DNA of 44,461 nucleotides from Bacilli bacterium (GTDB lineage Bacteria; Bacillota_I; Bacilli_A; RF39; UBA660): NCBI GenBank assembly GCA_017940575.1, contig JAGAYJ010000034.1, positions 1 to 44,461 of the forward strand, read 5' to 3'. Shown piece by piece: positions 18,169 to 26,102 of this stretch (position 1 is its first letter; each line of letters starts with the position of its first letter). The notes under the pieces were generated by a model. It saw only the letters and a program-made list of their open reading frames with translations, ran no database searches and was not told where the DNA came from. The position numbers and the translations under genes were made by a program.

Positions 18169-19053
18169 ATGAAAAGAGGATTTACTCTAATAGAGTTACT
18201 AGCAAGCATTGTAGTAATAGCTATAATATCACTTGTATCTATTCCAATAATTACAGGTGTAGTAAATAAAACAAAACTAAATGCACTTAAAGTTAGTGCT
18301 GAGAATTTAATTGATGCAACAAGATTATATAATGCACAGTATAATAATGAAGAGACTGTTAGATTTGATATAGCTAATAATAAAATAACAAGTACTGATA
18401 CAGATAAGTTACTTAAATATAAAGGCTCAATAAAAGCTGGAACAGTTATAGTAGATACAAAAGGTAGAAGTGTAATATGCGTAACTGATGGATCTCGCTC
18501 TGCTTATAAAAATTATAGTGAGAATATAGTATCTGTAAGTAACAATAAAATATGTAATATACCAGCAGGAGGATCTATTGTATATCTAGGTAATGAAGCA
18601 ACAATTACAGAGTTATCTAATCAAGAATTAACTCAACAATTAAATCTTGCACAATCTAAAATTGCTGAATTAGAAACAAAGATAGTTGAACTTGAAGCCA
18701 GACCTCTTGCTAATGATTATTCAACTACTGAGCAGGAAATAGGTACTTATGATGGGAGAAAATTGTATAGAAAAATTGTTAATGCTAAAATGCCTTCAAC
18801 TTTATCTGGAAATGAGGCAATAGAAGCTACTAAAACGGCAACTTATTCATGGTCTTCATTAGGAATCACAAATGTTGATGAAATTATTTCTGTTACAAAT
18901 GCACATAGTAATAATTCTGTCTTACCATGGATATATGAAGATTATTTTGCCACTTATCAAACAGATAAAAGTAATTTATGGTTAAGATCTAATTGGGGAC
19001 CTTTTAAAAATAGGGAATATGAATTAACTATTACATATACTAAAAATAATTAA
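18169..19053 (+). CDS. Type IV prepilin-like protein with phage-tail-like C-terminal module
   Basis: 294 aa. Class III signal: MKRG then FTLIELL, with cleavage expected after Gly4 and the conserved Glu at mature position 5, followed by the long hydrophobic helix (residues 5-30). Residues 31-150 are the pilin head, with Cys104 and Cys129 able to pair. Residues 151-180 form a Gln/Glu/Leu coiled coil. From about 183 to the end is a separate domain starting YSTTEQEIGTYDGRKLYRK, a type of segment I associate with phage tail-fibre or baseplate proteins, followed by a beta-rich YSWSSLGITNVDEII piece. Start ATG 18169 has AAGGTAGGG upstream. It would be processed by a prepilin peptidase not encoded here. 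Residues 4-116 are identical to the next gene product. Confidence 0.82.
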   Translation: MKRGFTLIELLASIVVIAIISLVSIPIITGVVNKTKLNALKVSAENLIDATRLYNAQYNNEETVRFDIANNKITSTDTDKLLKYKGSIKAGTVIVDTKGRSVICVTDGSRSAYKNYSENIVSVSNNKICNIPAGGSIVYLGNEATITELSNQELTQQLNLAQSKIAELETKIVELEARPLANDYSTTEQEIGTYDGRKLYRKIVNAKMPSTLSGNEAIEATKTATYSWSSLGITNVDEIISVTNAHSNNSVLPWIYEDYFATYQTDKSNLWLRSNWGPFKNREYELTITYTKNN

Positions 19054-19065
19054 TGGAGGTCAAAT

Positions 19066-20079
19066 ATGAATAAAGGATTTACACTTATAGAGTTATTAGC
19101 TAGTATAGTAGTAATAGCTATAATATCGCTTGTATCAATTCCAATAATTACAGGTGTAGTAAATAAAACAAAATTAAATGCACTTAAAGTAAGCGCTGAG
19201 AATTTAATTGATGCAACAAGACTATATAATGCACAATATAATAATGAGGAGACTGTTAGATTTGATATAGCTAATAATAAAATAACAAGTACTGATACAG
19301 ATAAGTTACTTAAATATAAAGGCTCAATAAAAGCCGGAACAGTTATAGTAGATACAAAAGGTAGAAGTGTAATATGTGTAACAGATGGCTCTCGCTCTGC
19401 TTATAAAAACTATGGTGATAATGTAGTATCTGTAAGTAATAATAAAACATGTAATATACCAGCAGGAGGATCTATTGTATATTTAGGAAATGAAGCAACA
19501 ATAACAGAGTTATCTAATCAAGATTTAACAAGACAACTTCAAGAATTACAAAATACAGTAAGTACATTACAAAGTGAATTGACAACACTTAAAAACAAGC
19601 CATCAGATTCAACACCTATTGGAACAATTATATCTTATTCAACAACCAATGTACCTGATGGTTATCTAGAATGTAATGGACAAGCAGTATCAAGAACAGA
19701 ATATGCAGCTTTATTTGAAAAAATAGGAACTACATATGGCGGTGGTGATGGATCTACTACATTTAATGTGCCAAATTTAAGAGGAGAATTTTTAAGAGGT
19801 GCTGGAACTAATAGTCGTACTTCACAAGGAAGTGGTTCTGCAGTTGGTACACATCAAGATGCAACTATTCATCAATGGGTATATCCTACAAATGGTAATA
19901 TGGTTGCAGGCTTTGATGGTCAAGTATGGCTTTCTCCAGGTAATTCTGATCATACAGTTACTAGTCAAGCAAAATATAATACAAATAGTGGTGGCTCTAT
20001 ATCTACAAATGCAACAGTTACTGCTAAATATACATCTCGTCCAACAAACACATCAGTATTATTTTGTATAAAATATTAA
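19066..20079 (+). CDS. Type IV prepilin fused to phage tail-collar domain
   Basis: 337 aa. MNKG then FTLIELL, again a prepilin signal with Glu at mature +5. The pilin head (to about 150) is nearly the same as in the preceding protein. A Leu/Gln coiled coil covers about 151-178. From about 183 comes a phage tail-collar fold: GTIISYSTTNVPDGYLECNG, LFEKIGTTYGGGDG, FNVPNLRGEFLRGAGT, and the typical ending RPTNTSVLFCIKY. The collar family normally sits in tail fibres and receptor-binding tips. Ribosome-binding site TGGAGGT; 12 bases after the first prepilin stop, so the pair is one operon. I infer a pilus-tip adhesin; minor pseudopilin is the alternative. Confidence 0.88.
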   Translation: MNKGFTLIELLASIVVIAIISLVSIPIITGVVNKTKLNALKVSAENLIDATRLYNAQYNNEETVRFDIANNKITSTDTDKLLKYKGSIKAGTVIVDTKGRSVICVTDGSRSAYKNYGDNVVSVSNNKTCNIPAGGSIVYLGNEATITELSNQDLTRQLQELQNTVSTLQSELTTLKNKPSDSTPIGTIISYSTTNVPDGYLECNGQAVSRTEYAALFEKIGTTYGGGDGSTTFNVPNLRGEFLRGAGTNSRTSQGSGSAVGTHQDATIHQWVYPTNGNMVAGFDGQVWLSPGNSDHTVTSQAKYNTNSGGSISTNATVTAKYTSRPTNTSVLFCIKY

Positions 20080-20104
20080 AAGAGACTAAATGTTTCTTTT
20101 TTTT
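20078..20104 (+). terminator. Terminator after the prepilin pair
   Basis: AAAAGAGAC/GTTTCTTTT stem (one G-U pair) and T run. Confidence 0.7.
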
Positions 20105-20112
20105 ATAAAATA

Positions 20113-20121
20113 TGTTATTAT
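20113..20121 (+). promoter_or_regulatory. Extended -10 promoter for mtaB
   Basis: TG-T-TATTAT, 23 bases before the start codon. Confidence 0.4.
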
Positions 20122-20144
20122 TATACGAGCAAGGAAGTGGTAGT

Positions 20145-21425
20145 ATGACTTTTAATATAATGACACTTGGATGTAAAGTAAATAGTTATGAATCAAATGT
20201 TATGAGAGATTTATTGATTGAAGCTGGGTACACTGAAGTTAGTGTATCTGATATAGCTGATATATCAATTATAAATACATGTACTGTAACTAATACAGCT
20301 GATTCAAAATCTCTAAAAGTAATAAGACAAGCATATAAGAAAAACCCTAATGCTATAATTGTTGCTTGTGGATGTATGGTTCAAAATAAAAAGGATGATA
20401 TTAAAAATGTAGATGAAGTGTCTATTGCTTTTGGTAATGTTGGTAAATCAAATATAGTTAAATATATAGAAGAATATATAAAAAATAAAAAGAAAATTAT
20501 AGATATTAAAGATGTTATGGATACTAGTTTTGAAGAGATGAATGTAGATGATTTTGATAAGACCAGAGCATATGTAAAAATAGAAGATGGTTGTAATAAT
20601 TTCTGTACTTATTGTATTATTCCATATACAAGAGGTAATGTTAGAAGTAAAGAACCTAGAGTTGTAATAAATGAAGTAGAAAGACTAGTATCTAAAGGTC
20701 ATAAAGAAATTGTTTTAACAGGTATTCATACAGGACATTATGGATTTAAAGATTTTGACTTTGCTGATTTACTAGATGCTTTAATTAAAATAGATGGGTT
20801 AGAGAGAATTAGAATATCATCAATTGAGATGAATGAAGTTAATGATAAAGTTTTAAAAGTATTTAAAAAAAGCAATATTTTAGTTGATCATATTCACTTA
20901 CCACTTCAATCTGGTTCTAATACTGTTTTAAAGAGAATGAATAGAAAATATTTAAAAGAGGATTTTATAAATAAAGTTAATGAGCTAAGAGCTATTAGAC
21001 CTGATATATCTATTACAACAGATGTTATTGTAGGATTTCCTGAAGAAACTGAGGAAGAATTTAGAGAAACCGTTGAAACTATAAAAAAGATAAATTTTTC
21101 TAAAATACATGTATTCCCTTATTCTGAGAGAAAGGGAACCCCTGCATGCGATATGAAACAAGTAGATGGAAATATAAAAAAAGAAAGAGTTAAAGTTTTA
21201 TTAAACTTATCTAAAGAATTAGAACAATCTTATTTTGAAAAATTTGTAGGTATGAAAGTAGTATTTATACCAGAAGTATATAAAGATGGATACTTAATAG
21301 GTCATACTGGTAACTATTTACTTATTAAAGTAAAAGGTATAGAAACTGACCTTCATAAAGATAAAACTGTATTAATAAAAGAGATTAAATATCCATATTG
21401 TATGGCAGAAGAGTTAAATAATTAA
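20145..21425 (+). CDS. mtaB: tRNA t6A37 methylthiotransferase MtaB
   Basis: Radical-SAM enzyme converting t6A37 to ms2t6A in tRNAs for A-starting codons. N-terminal domain MTLGCKVNSYESN, INTCTVTNTADSKS and ACGCMVQ; radical-SAM CxxxCxxC in CNNFCTYCIIPYTRG; C-terminal TRAM region. The KVNxYES version of the first motif marks MtaB rather than MiaB. Start ATG 20145 is set by AAGGAAG and the extended -10 just upstream; an in-frame ATG at 20112 would lie within the promoter. 426 aa. Confidence 0.93.
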   Translation: MTFNIMTLGCKVNSYESNVMRDLLIEAGYTEVSVSDIADISIINTCTVTNTADSKSLKVIRQAYKKNPNAIIVACGCMVQNKKDDIKNVDEVSIAFGNVGKSNIVKYIEEYIKNKKKIIDIKDVMDTSFEEMNVDDFDKTRAYVKIEDGCNNFCTYCIIPYTRGNVRSKEPRVVINEVERLVSKGHKEIVLTGIHTGHYGFKDFDFADLLDALIKIDGLERIRISSIEMNEVNDKVLKVFKKSNILVDHIHLPLQSGSNTVLKRMNRKYLKEDFINKVNELRAIRPDISITTDVIVGFPEETEEEFRETVETIKKINFSKIHVFPYSERKGTPACDMKQVDGNIKKERVKVLLNLSKELEQSYFEKFVGMKVVFIPEVYKDGYLIGHTGNYLLIKVKGIETDLHKDKTVLIKEIKYPYCMAEELNN

Positions 21426-21434
21426 CTCTTTTTT
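21409..21434 (+). terminator. Terminator after mtaB
   Basis: Nine-base stem AAGAGTTAA/TTAACTCTT spanning the stop codon, then T run. Confidence 0.75.
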
Positions 21435-21465
21435 CTTATTTATACTAGTTTAATAATAAATTATT

Positions 21466-21479
21466 TGATAAAATATAAT
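21466..21479 (+). promoter_or_regulatory. Promoter for the suf operon
   Basis: Overlapping extended -10 (TG-A-TAAAAT) and a full TATAAT (21474-21479), about 20 bases before sufC. No obvious operator was seen. Confidence 0.45.
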
Positions 21480-21499
21480 GTGTACGGGAGATGATTTAA

Positions 21500-22258
21500 A
21501 TGCATACACTTAAAATAAAAAATATTTGTGTTGAAATAGATAATAAAGAAATATTAAAAGATTTCTCTTTAGAAATAAAATCTGGAGAGATACATGCTAT
21601 AATGGGACCTAATGGTACTGGTAAATCTACTTTATCTCGTGTTATTATGGGAGATAGTAGATATACATTAACTAAAGGTGAAATTTTATTTGATGATAAA
21701 AATATAAACAATTTAACTACTGATGAAAGAGCACGTCTAGGACTTTTTTTAGGTCTTCAAATGCCAACTAGTATAGAAGGGGTTACTAATGCAGATTTTT
21801 TAAGAACAGCACTTCATATAAAAGAAGGTGAAAAATTTAATTTAATGCATTTAATTAAAGATATAAATAAATCATGTGAAGAATTAAAAATGAATAAAGA
21901 TATGATTCATAGAGCTGTTAATAGTGGATTTTCTGGTGGTGAGAGAAAGAAAAATGAAATACTTCAAATGAAACTATTAAAGCCAAGTATAATTATGCTT
22001 GATGAGATTGATTCAGGCCTTGATGTTGATTCTTTAAAAATTGTTGGAGAAAATGTAATGGACTATTATAAAAACTCTGATTCAGCAATCTTACTTATTA
22101 CACATTATCAAAGACTTTTAGACTATATAAAACCTGACTTTGTACATATAATGATTAATGGGAACATAAAGGTAAGTGGCGATGCTTCTTTAGTTGATGA
22201 GATTGAATCAAAGGGTTATGAAAAAATCCTTTCAGAGTTAGAGGATAAACATGAATAA
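21500..22258 (+). CDS. sufC: Fe-S cluster assembly ATPase SufC
   Basis: ABC-type ATPase that powers the SufBCD scaffold for iron-sulfur clusters. Walker A GPNGTGKST (about residues 35-43), LGLFLGLQMPTSIEGVTNADF (the SufC-specific Q-loop area), signature FSGGERKKNEI, Walker B IIMLDEIDSGLDVD. Length 252 aa is normal. Overlaps sufD by 8 bases. Confidence 0.95.
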   Translation: MHTLKIKNICVEIDNKEILKDFSLEIKSGEIHAIMGPNGTGKSTLSRVIMGDSRYTLTKGEILFDDKNINNLTTDERARLGLFLGLQMPTSIEGVTNADFLRTALHIKEGEKFNLMHLIKDINKSCEELKMNKDMIHRAVNSGFSGGERKKNEILQMKLLKPSIIMLDEIDSGLDVDSLKIVGENVMDYYKNSDSAILLITHYQRLLDYIKPDFVHIMINGNIKVSGDASLVDEIESKGYEKILSELEDKHE

Positions 22259-23027
22259 AATAACACTAACTGATGAGATAATAACTGAATTAGATGAGAC
22301 AATAGATGTTGAGTTGGATGAATGTCGTGAATTCTTTGGCGTTTGCAAAATTGTTATAACACCTAAATGTGATACTAAATTAGAAATGATATATAATATG
22401 TCTGACTTTAAAGCGGATATTATAGTTAATTTAAAAGAAAATATTAATTTTGAATTATTTGAACTAAGAGAGTCTAATAATGTTAAGGTAAAGTATGAAT
22501 ATAACTTAGATAGATTTAGTAATTTAAAAATATCTAAATTTTATGATGCATCTAAAGTAAAAGAATTAGATACAGTTAATTTAAATGGTGAAGGAGCATA
22601 TGTTGAATATATATTAAAAACAATTGCTAATGATAAACAAGACTTTGATTTATATTTAAATCATAATGCTAAGAATACAATTAGTAAAGTTATTAATAGT
22701 GGAGTCAATATAACTGGAGCTATTAACTTTAATGTAGAAGGAATTGTTCCAAATGGAATCAGTGGATGTGAATTAAATCAAAATAATAGAATTATTACTT
22801 TTAATGATAATGTATGTAAGATAGATCCTAAATTTTTAATAGAAGAAAATGATGTAGTAGCTGATCATGCAGCTTTAATTGGAAAATTCAGTGAAGATGA
22901 ATTATTTTATTTAAAATCTAGAGGAATTGACTATAATAGTGCAATTAATTTGCTTGTAAAAGGATTTTTACTTGATGGTGTTGAAGATAAAAGATTAGAT
23001 GAAATTATAGAAAAGTATTGGAGGTGA
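22251..23027 (+). CDS. sufD: SufD-type Fe-S scaffold subunit (short)
   Basis: SufB/SufD family beta-helix protein that partners SufC. The C-terminal family block is clear: DHAALIGKFSEDELFYLKSR, then NSAINLLVKGFL. The 258-aa length is well below a usual SufD (about 400 or more), because the N-terminal helical region and part of the beta-helix are missing. No SufB follows in the operon, so this could also be a minimal SufBD protein. Overlap with sufC and four-base gap to sufS imply tight co-expression. Confidence 0.8.
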   Translation: MNKITLTDEIITELDETIDVELDECREFFGVCKIVITPKCDTKLEMIYNMSDFKADIIVNLKENINFELFELRESNNVKVKYEYNLDRFSNLKISKFYDASKVKELDTVNLNGEGAYVEYILKTIANDKQDFDLYLNHNAKNTISKVINSGVNITGAINFNVEGIVPNGISGCELNQNNRIITFNDNVCKIDPKFLIEENDVVADHAALIGKFSEDELFYLKSRGIDYNSAINLLVKGFLLDGVEDKRLDEIIEKYWR

Positions 23028-23031
23028 TTAA

Positions 23032-24225
23032 ATGCATAGAGATGACTTTTTAATGCTTAAGGAAAATATAATATACTTTGATAATGGAGCTACTACTTTA
23101 AAGCCTAAAGTTTTAAGTGAAAAGGTTAGTGAATACTATAATTGTTATAGTGCTAATGCTCATAGAGGAGATTATAGTTTAAGCGTAAAAGTAGATCATG
23201 AATATGAAAAGACAAGAATGCTTGTTAAAGATTTTATAAATGCAAAGAGTACTAATGAAATAGCTTTTACAAGTGGAACAACTGATTCTTTAAATAAGAT
23301 AATATTTGGCTATTTTAAATATGTTTTATCTAAAGGCGATGAAGTGTTACTTGATAAAAGTGAACACGCATCAAATGTTCTTCCTTGGTTTGAACTTGCT
23401 GATGAGTTAGGACTTGTAATTAAATATATAGATTTAGATAAAAATCATAAAATCACATTAGAAAATGTTAAAAAAACAATAACAGATAAAACAAAAGTTA
23501 TATCAATTGCGCATATATCGAATGTGGTAGGAGATATTAGACCTATTAAAGAAATTTGTGAATATGCTCACTCTAAAGATATATTAGTGCTTGTAGATGG
23601 AGCTCAAAGTGTTCCTCATATAAAGATTGATGTACAAGCTTTAGATATAGATTTTTTAGCTTTCTCTGCTCATAAAATGTATGGACCTACTGGTGTTGGT
23701 GTAATATATGGTAAAGAGGCACTTCTAAAAAATATTAAGCCAATTATATTTGGTGGTGGAATGAATAGTATATATAATAGCGATTTTACACGTATATATG
23801 ATGAACTACCATCACTTTTAGAAGCGGGAACACCTAATATAGCAGGTGTAATTGGATTTGGAAGTGTAATAGAATACTTAAATAAAATAGGTATGGATAA
23901 TATATCTAAATATGAAAGAGAATTAAAAGACTATGCAATCTCTAAATTAAAAGAAATAGATAATGTAATTATTTATAATGAATTTAGTGAATCATCAATT
24001 ATAACAATTAACTATGCGGATATATTTGCTCAAGATCTTGCAATTTATTTAGATAAATATAATATATGTGTAAGAGCAGGAAATCATTGTTCTAAGATAC
24101 TTAAAGATGAGATAAATATAAAAAATACAGTTAGAATAAGTTTATCATTCTATAATACAAAAGAAGAGATTGATGAACTTATAAGAGTACTTAAAAATCC
24201 AAAAATAAAAGAAGAAATCTTGTAA
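23032..24225 (+). CDS. sufS: Cysteine desulfurase SufS
   Basis: PLP enzyme that takes sulfur from cysteine for Fe-S assembly. Cofactor Lys is in FSAHKMYGPTGVGV; catalytic Cys is in RAGNHCSKI. Other family pieces include FDNGATT at the N-terminus, YSANAHRGDY and DGAQSVPH. SufS-type enzymes normally pass sulfur to SufU or SufE; neither is in this operon. 397 aa, normal length. A terminator follows. Confidence 0.93.
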   Translation: MHRDDFLMLKENIIYFDNGATTLKPKVLSEKVSEYYNCYSANAHRGDYSLSVKVDHEYEKTRMLVKDFINAKSTNEIAFTSGTTDSLNKIIFGYFKYVLSKGDEVLLDKSEHASNVLPWFELADELGLVIKYIDLDKNHKITLENVKKTITDKTKVISIAHISNVVGDIRPIKEICEYAHSKDILVLVDGAQSVPHIKIDVQALDIDFLAFSAHKMYGPTGVGVIYGKEALLKNIKPIIFGGGMNSIYNSDFTRIYDELPSLLEAGTPNIAGVIGFGSVIEYLNKIGMDNISKYERELKDYAISKLKEIDNVIIYNEFSESSIITINYADIFAQDLAIYLDKYNICVRAGNHCSKILKDEINIKNTVRISLSFYNTKEEIDELIRVLKNPKIKEEIL

Positions 24226-24240
24226 GACTTCTTCTTTTTT
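24207..24240 (+). terminator. Terminator after sufS
   Basis: AAAAGAAGAA..TCTTgtAAGA..TTCTTCTTTT long stem including the stop codon, ending in T run. Ends the operon before any sufU or sufB. Confidence 0.75.
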
Positions 24241-24245
24241 ATATA

Positions 24246-24266
24246 AAAAAAAGAAAATTATTTTTC
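24246..24266 (-). terminator. Terminator of the 45-aa basic protein gene
   Basis: On the minus strand, AGAAAAATAATTTTCT followed by a run of T, overlapping the stop codon. Confidence 0.45.
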
Positions 24267-24395
24267 TCTTTTGATTTTTCCATTACTAGTTCTATTTTTT
24301 AAGTATTTAGTATTAACAACTTTAACTTTTTTACCAATTTTAGTAATGAATTTTGATTTAACTCCATCTGGAAGTTCTTTTCTTATAACTTTCAT
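24258..24395 (-). CDS. Small basic protein, 45 aa
   Basis: The frame runs from an ATG with a strong ribosome-binding site (GGAGGGAT) and an extended TG-A-TATAAT promoter 20 bases upstream, to a stop within a terminator. That complete set of signals makes it a real gene. The protein begins MKVIRKELPDGVKSK and is about one third Lys/Arg with no acidic cluster or cysteine. This points to RNA or ribosome binding, but I recognise no family. It lies between sufS and spoIIGA, on the opposite strand to both. Confidence 0.7.
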   Translation of the reverse strand: MKVIRKELPDGVKSKFITKIGKKVKVVNTKYLKNRTSNGKIKREK

Positions 24396-24414
24396 CTTAT
24401 CCCTCCGCATAAGC

Positions 24415-24423
24415 ATTATATCA
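24415..24423 (-). promoter_or_regulatory. Extended -10 promoter for the 45-aa basic protein
   Basis: Minus-strand TG-A-TATAAT, with the ATG 20 bases downstream. Confidence 0.5.
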
Positions 24424-24496
24424 TATTTTTTTTAAGTTTGACTATAAAAAGACAATAAATTTAAAAAAAGTATTTTATAATTTATTTGGTGATGCC

Positions 24497-25273
24497 ATGA
24501 AAATATACATTGATTATATATTCCTTCTTAATTTTTTGTTTGATTTCATTCTTTTATTAAGCGTTTCATTAATGCTTAGACGTAATATAAAATTAAAAAG
24601 AATTATGCTTGGATCTTTTATAGGAGGTATAACAATATTTTTCTTATTTTTAAATATTGATAGTCTTATGTTGTTTTTACTTAAAACAATTGTTAGTATT
24701 TTAATGATTATTTCAACATTTGGATTTATTAGTTTTAAATATTTTTTAAAGAATTTAGTATTTTTATATATGTCTAGTTTATTTTTAGGAGGAACTTTAT
24801 ATGCTTTAAATATTCAGTTTTCTTACCTACATGAGGGACTTATATTTTATCATAATGGTTTAAGTATAAATGTAATTGTATTATTGTTTTTAAGCCCTAT
24901 AATAATATATCTTTATATTAAACAGTTAAAAGACTTAAAGCAAAATTATTCAAAGTATTATAAAGTTGATATTAAATATAAAGATAATTTAATTAAACTA
25001 ACAGGATTTTTAGATACGGGTAATAAACTAATTGATCCATATAGTTTATCTCCGGTGATAATTGCTCGTGAAAAGGACTTTAAGAATACTGGCAAATACA
25101 CGATTATTCCTTTTAGTACTATAAATGATACTAGTGTAATAAAATGTATAAAGCCAGATAAACTTTTTATTAATGGTATTGAATATAAGAAAAAAGTTAG
25201 AATCGGATTAGTTAAAAATTTAAAAATGGAAGGGGTAGGATGTATATTAAATCCTGCTATAATAGGTGATTAA
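24497..25273 (+). CDS. spoIIGA: Sigma-E processing peptidase SpoIIGA
   Basis: Membrane aspartic protease that activates pro-sigma-E in the mother cell during sporulation. Five hydrophobic spans cover about residues 1-140. The cytoplasmic protease half follows with the active-site segment LTGFLDTGNKLIDPYS (about 168-183). The C-terminal part ends GVGCILNPAIIGD-like, as in the family. Length 258 aa is a little short (Bacillus about 309). The next gene is sigE, four bases after the RBS, the classic pairing. Confidence 0.9.
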   Translation: MKIYIDYIFLLNFLFDFILLLSVSLMLRRNIKLKRIMLGSFIGGITIFFLFLNIDSLMLFLLKTIVSILMIISTFGFISFKYFLKNLVFLYMSSLFLGGTLYALNIQFSYLHEGLIFYHNGLSINVIVLLFLSPIIIYLYIKQLKDLKQNYSKYYKVDIKYKDNLIKLTGFLDTGNKLIDPYSLSPVIIAREKDFKNTGKYTIIPFSTINDTSVIKCIKPDKLFINGIEYKKKVRIGLVKNLKMEGVGCILNPAIIGD

Positions 25274-25966
25274 ATGATTCATAAATTAATAGTTAGAATA
25301 ATGCAGATTATAAAAAAAGAAAATAATTTATTTTTTATTGGAAGTACTGATAAATTACCACCACCTTTATCAAAAGATGAAGAAACTTTTTATGTAGAAA
25401 AATCTATGAATGGAGATGATTATGCAAGAAGTAAGTTAATAGAACATAATTTAAGATTAGTTGTTTTTTTAGCTAAAAAGTATGAAAACACAGGTGTTGA
25501 TTTAGAAGACTTAGTAAGTATTGGATCGATTGGACTTATAAAAGGAGTTAATACCTATAAACTAGATAAGAATATTAAACTTGCAACCTATGCATCACGT
25601 TGTATTGATAACGAAATACTTATGTTTTTAAGAAAGAATAAAAGAAAAAGAAAAGAAGTAAGCTTAGAAGATAGTTTATCTTATGATCAAGATGGTAACG
25701 AATTACACTTGGAAGATATTCTTGGAACAGAATCTGATATTGTAACTAAAGGAATTGAAGAAGAAAGCAATAAAAGATTATTGAATGATGAGATAAGTAA
25801 GTTAAGTCATAGAGACAAGCAAATAATGACTTTAAGATACGGCTTAAATAATCATAAAGAGTTAACGCAAAAAGAAGTTGCTGATATATTAGGTATAAGT
25901 CAATCATATATATCTAGAATAGAGAAGAAAGTAATAAGGAGATTAAAGAATTTAATAAAAAATTAA
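25274..25966 (+). CDS. sigE: Sporulation RNA polymerase sigma factor SigE
   Basis: Early mother-cell sigma factor. The first about 25 residues are a basic/hydrophobic pro-sequence before FIGSTDKLPPPLS, the region cut by SpoIIGA in relatives. Region 2 has NLRLVVFLAKKYENTGVDLEDL and IKLATYASRCIDNEIL; region 4 has LTQKEVADILGISQSYISRIEKK. 230 aa, normal. ATG directly follows the spoIIGA stop. In Bacillus and Clostridium the next gene is often sigG; here it is rpsL. Confidence 0.92.
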   Translation: MIHKLIVRIMQIIKKENNLFFIGSTDKLPPPLSKDEETFYVEKSMNGDDYARSKLIEHNLRLVVFLAKKYENTGVDLEDLVSIGSIGLIKGVNTYKLDKNIKLATYASRCIDNEILMFLRKNKRKRKEVSLEDSLSYDQDGNELHLEDILGTESDIVTKGIEEESNKRLLNDEISKLSHRDKQIMTLRYGLNNHKELTQKEVADILGISQSYISRIEKKVIRRLKNLIKN

Positions 25967-25980
25967 ATAGTAAAATATTA

Positions 25981-26009
25981 TTGACAAATATGCAAATAAA
26001 TGTTATATT
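25981..26009 (+). promoter_or_regulatory. Strong promoter for the str operon
   Basis: Perfect TTGACA (25981-25986), 17-base spacer, TATATT (26004-26009). The rpsL start is about 95 bases further on, leaving a structured leader. Confidence 0.7.
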
Positions 26010-26026
26010 ATTAAAGGCTTTTAATC

Positions 26027-26050
26027 AGAGATTTACTTCGGTAAATCTTT
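26027..26050 (+). promoter_or_regulatory. UUCG hairpin in the rpsL leader
   Basis: Ten-base stem (AGAGATTTAC with GTAAATCTTT, one G-U) closed by a TTCG tetraloop. No full T run follows, so it may stabilise or regulate the leader rather than terminate. A short ACACCTGGGTGT hairpin lies downstream (26069-26080), just before the ribosome-binding site. Autoregulation by a ribosomal protein is possible but unproven. Confidence 0.5.
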
Positions 26051-26102
26051 AATTAGAGAAAAAATGAAACACCTGGGTGTGTGTAAAGGGAGGAGGACAT
26101 AT

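Noticed and set aside
19799-20071. A 90-codon open frame on the plus strand inside the second prepilin
   Set aside because: Out of frame within the collar domain, Ile/Leu/Gln-rich, and with no start signal.
19600-20079. A diversity-generating retroelement acting on the collar domain
   Set aside because: No reverse transcriptase gene and no template repeat of the 3' end were seen in the window.
26064-26102. A longer rpsL start
   Set aside because: The 13 extra residues translate the leader hairpin and the ribosome-binding site itself; S12 universally starts as at 26103.
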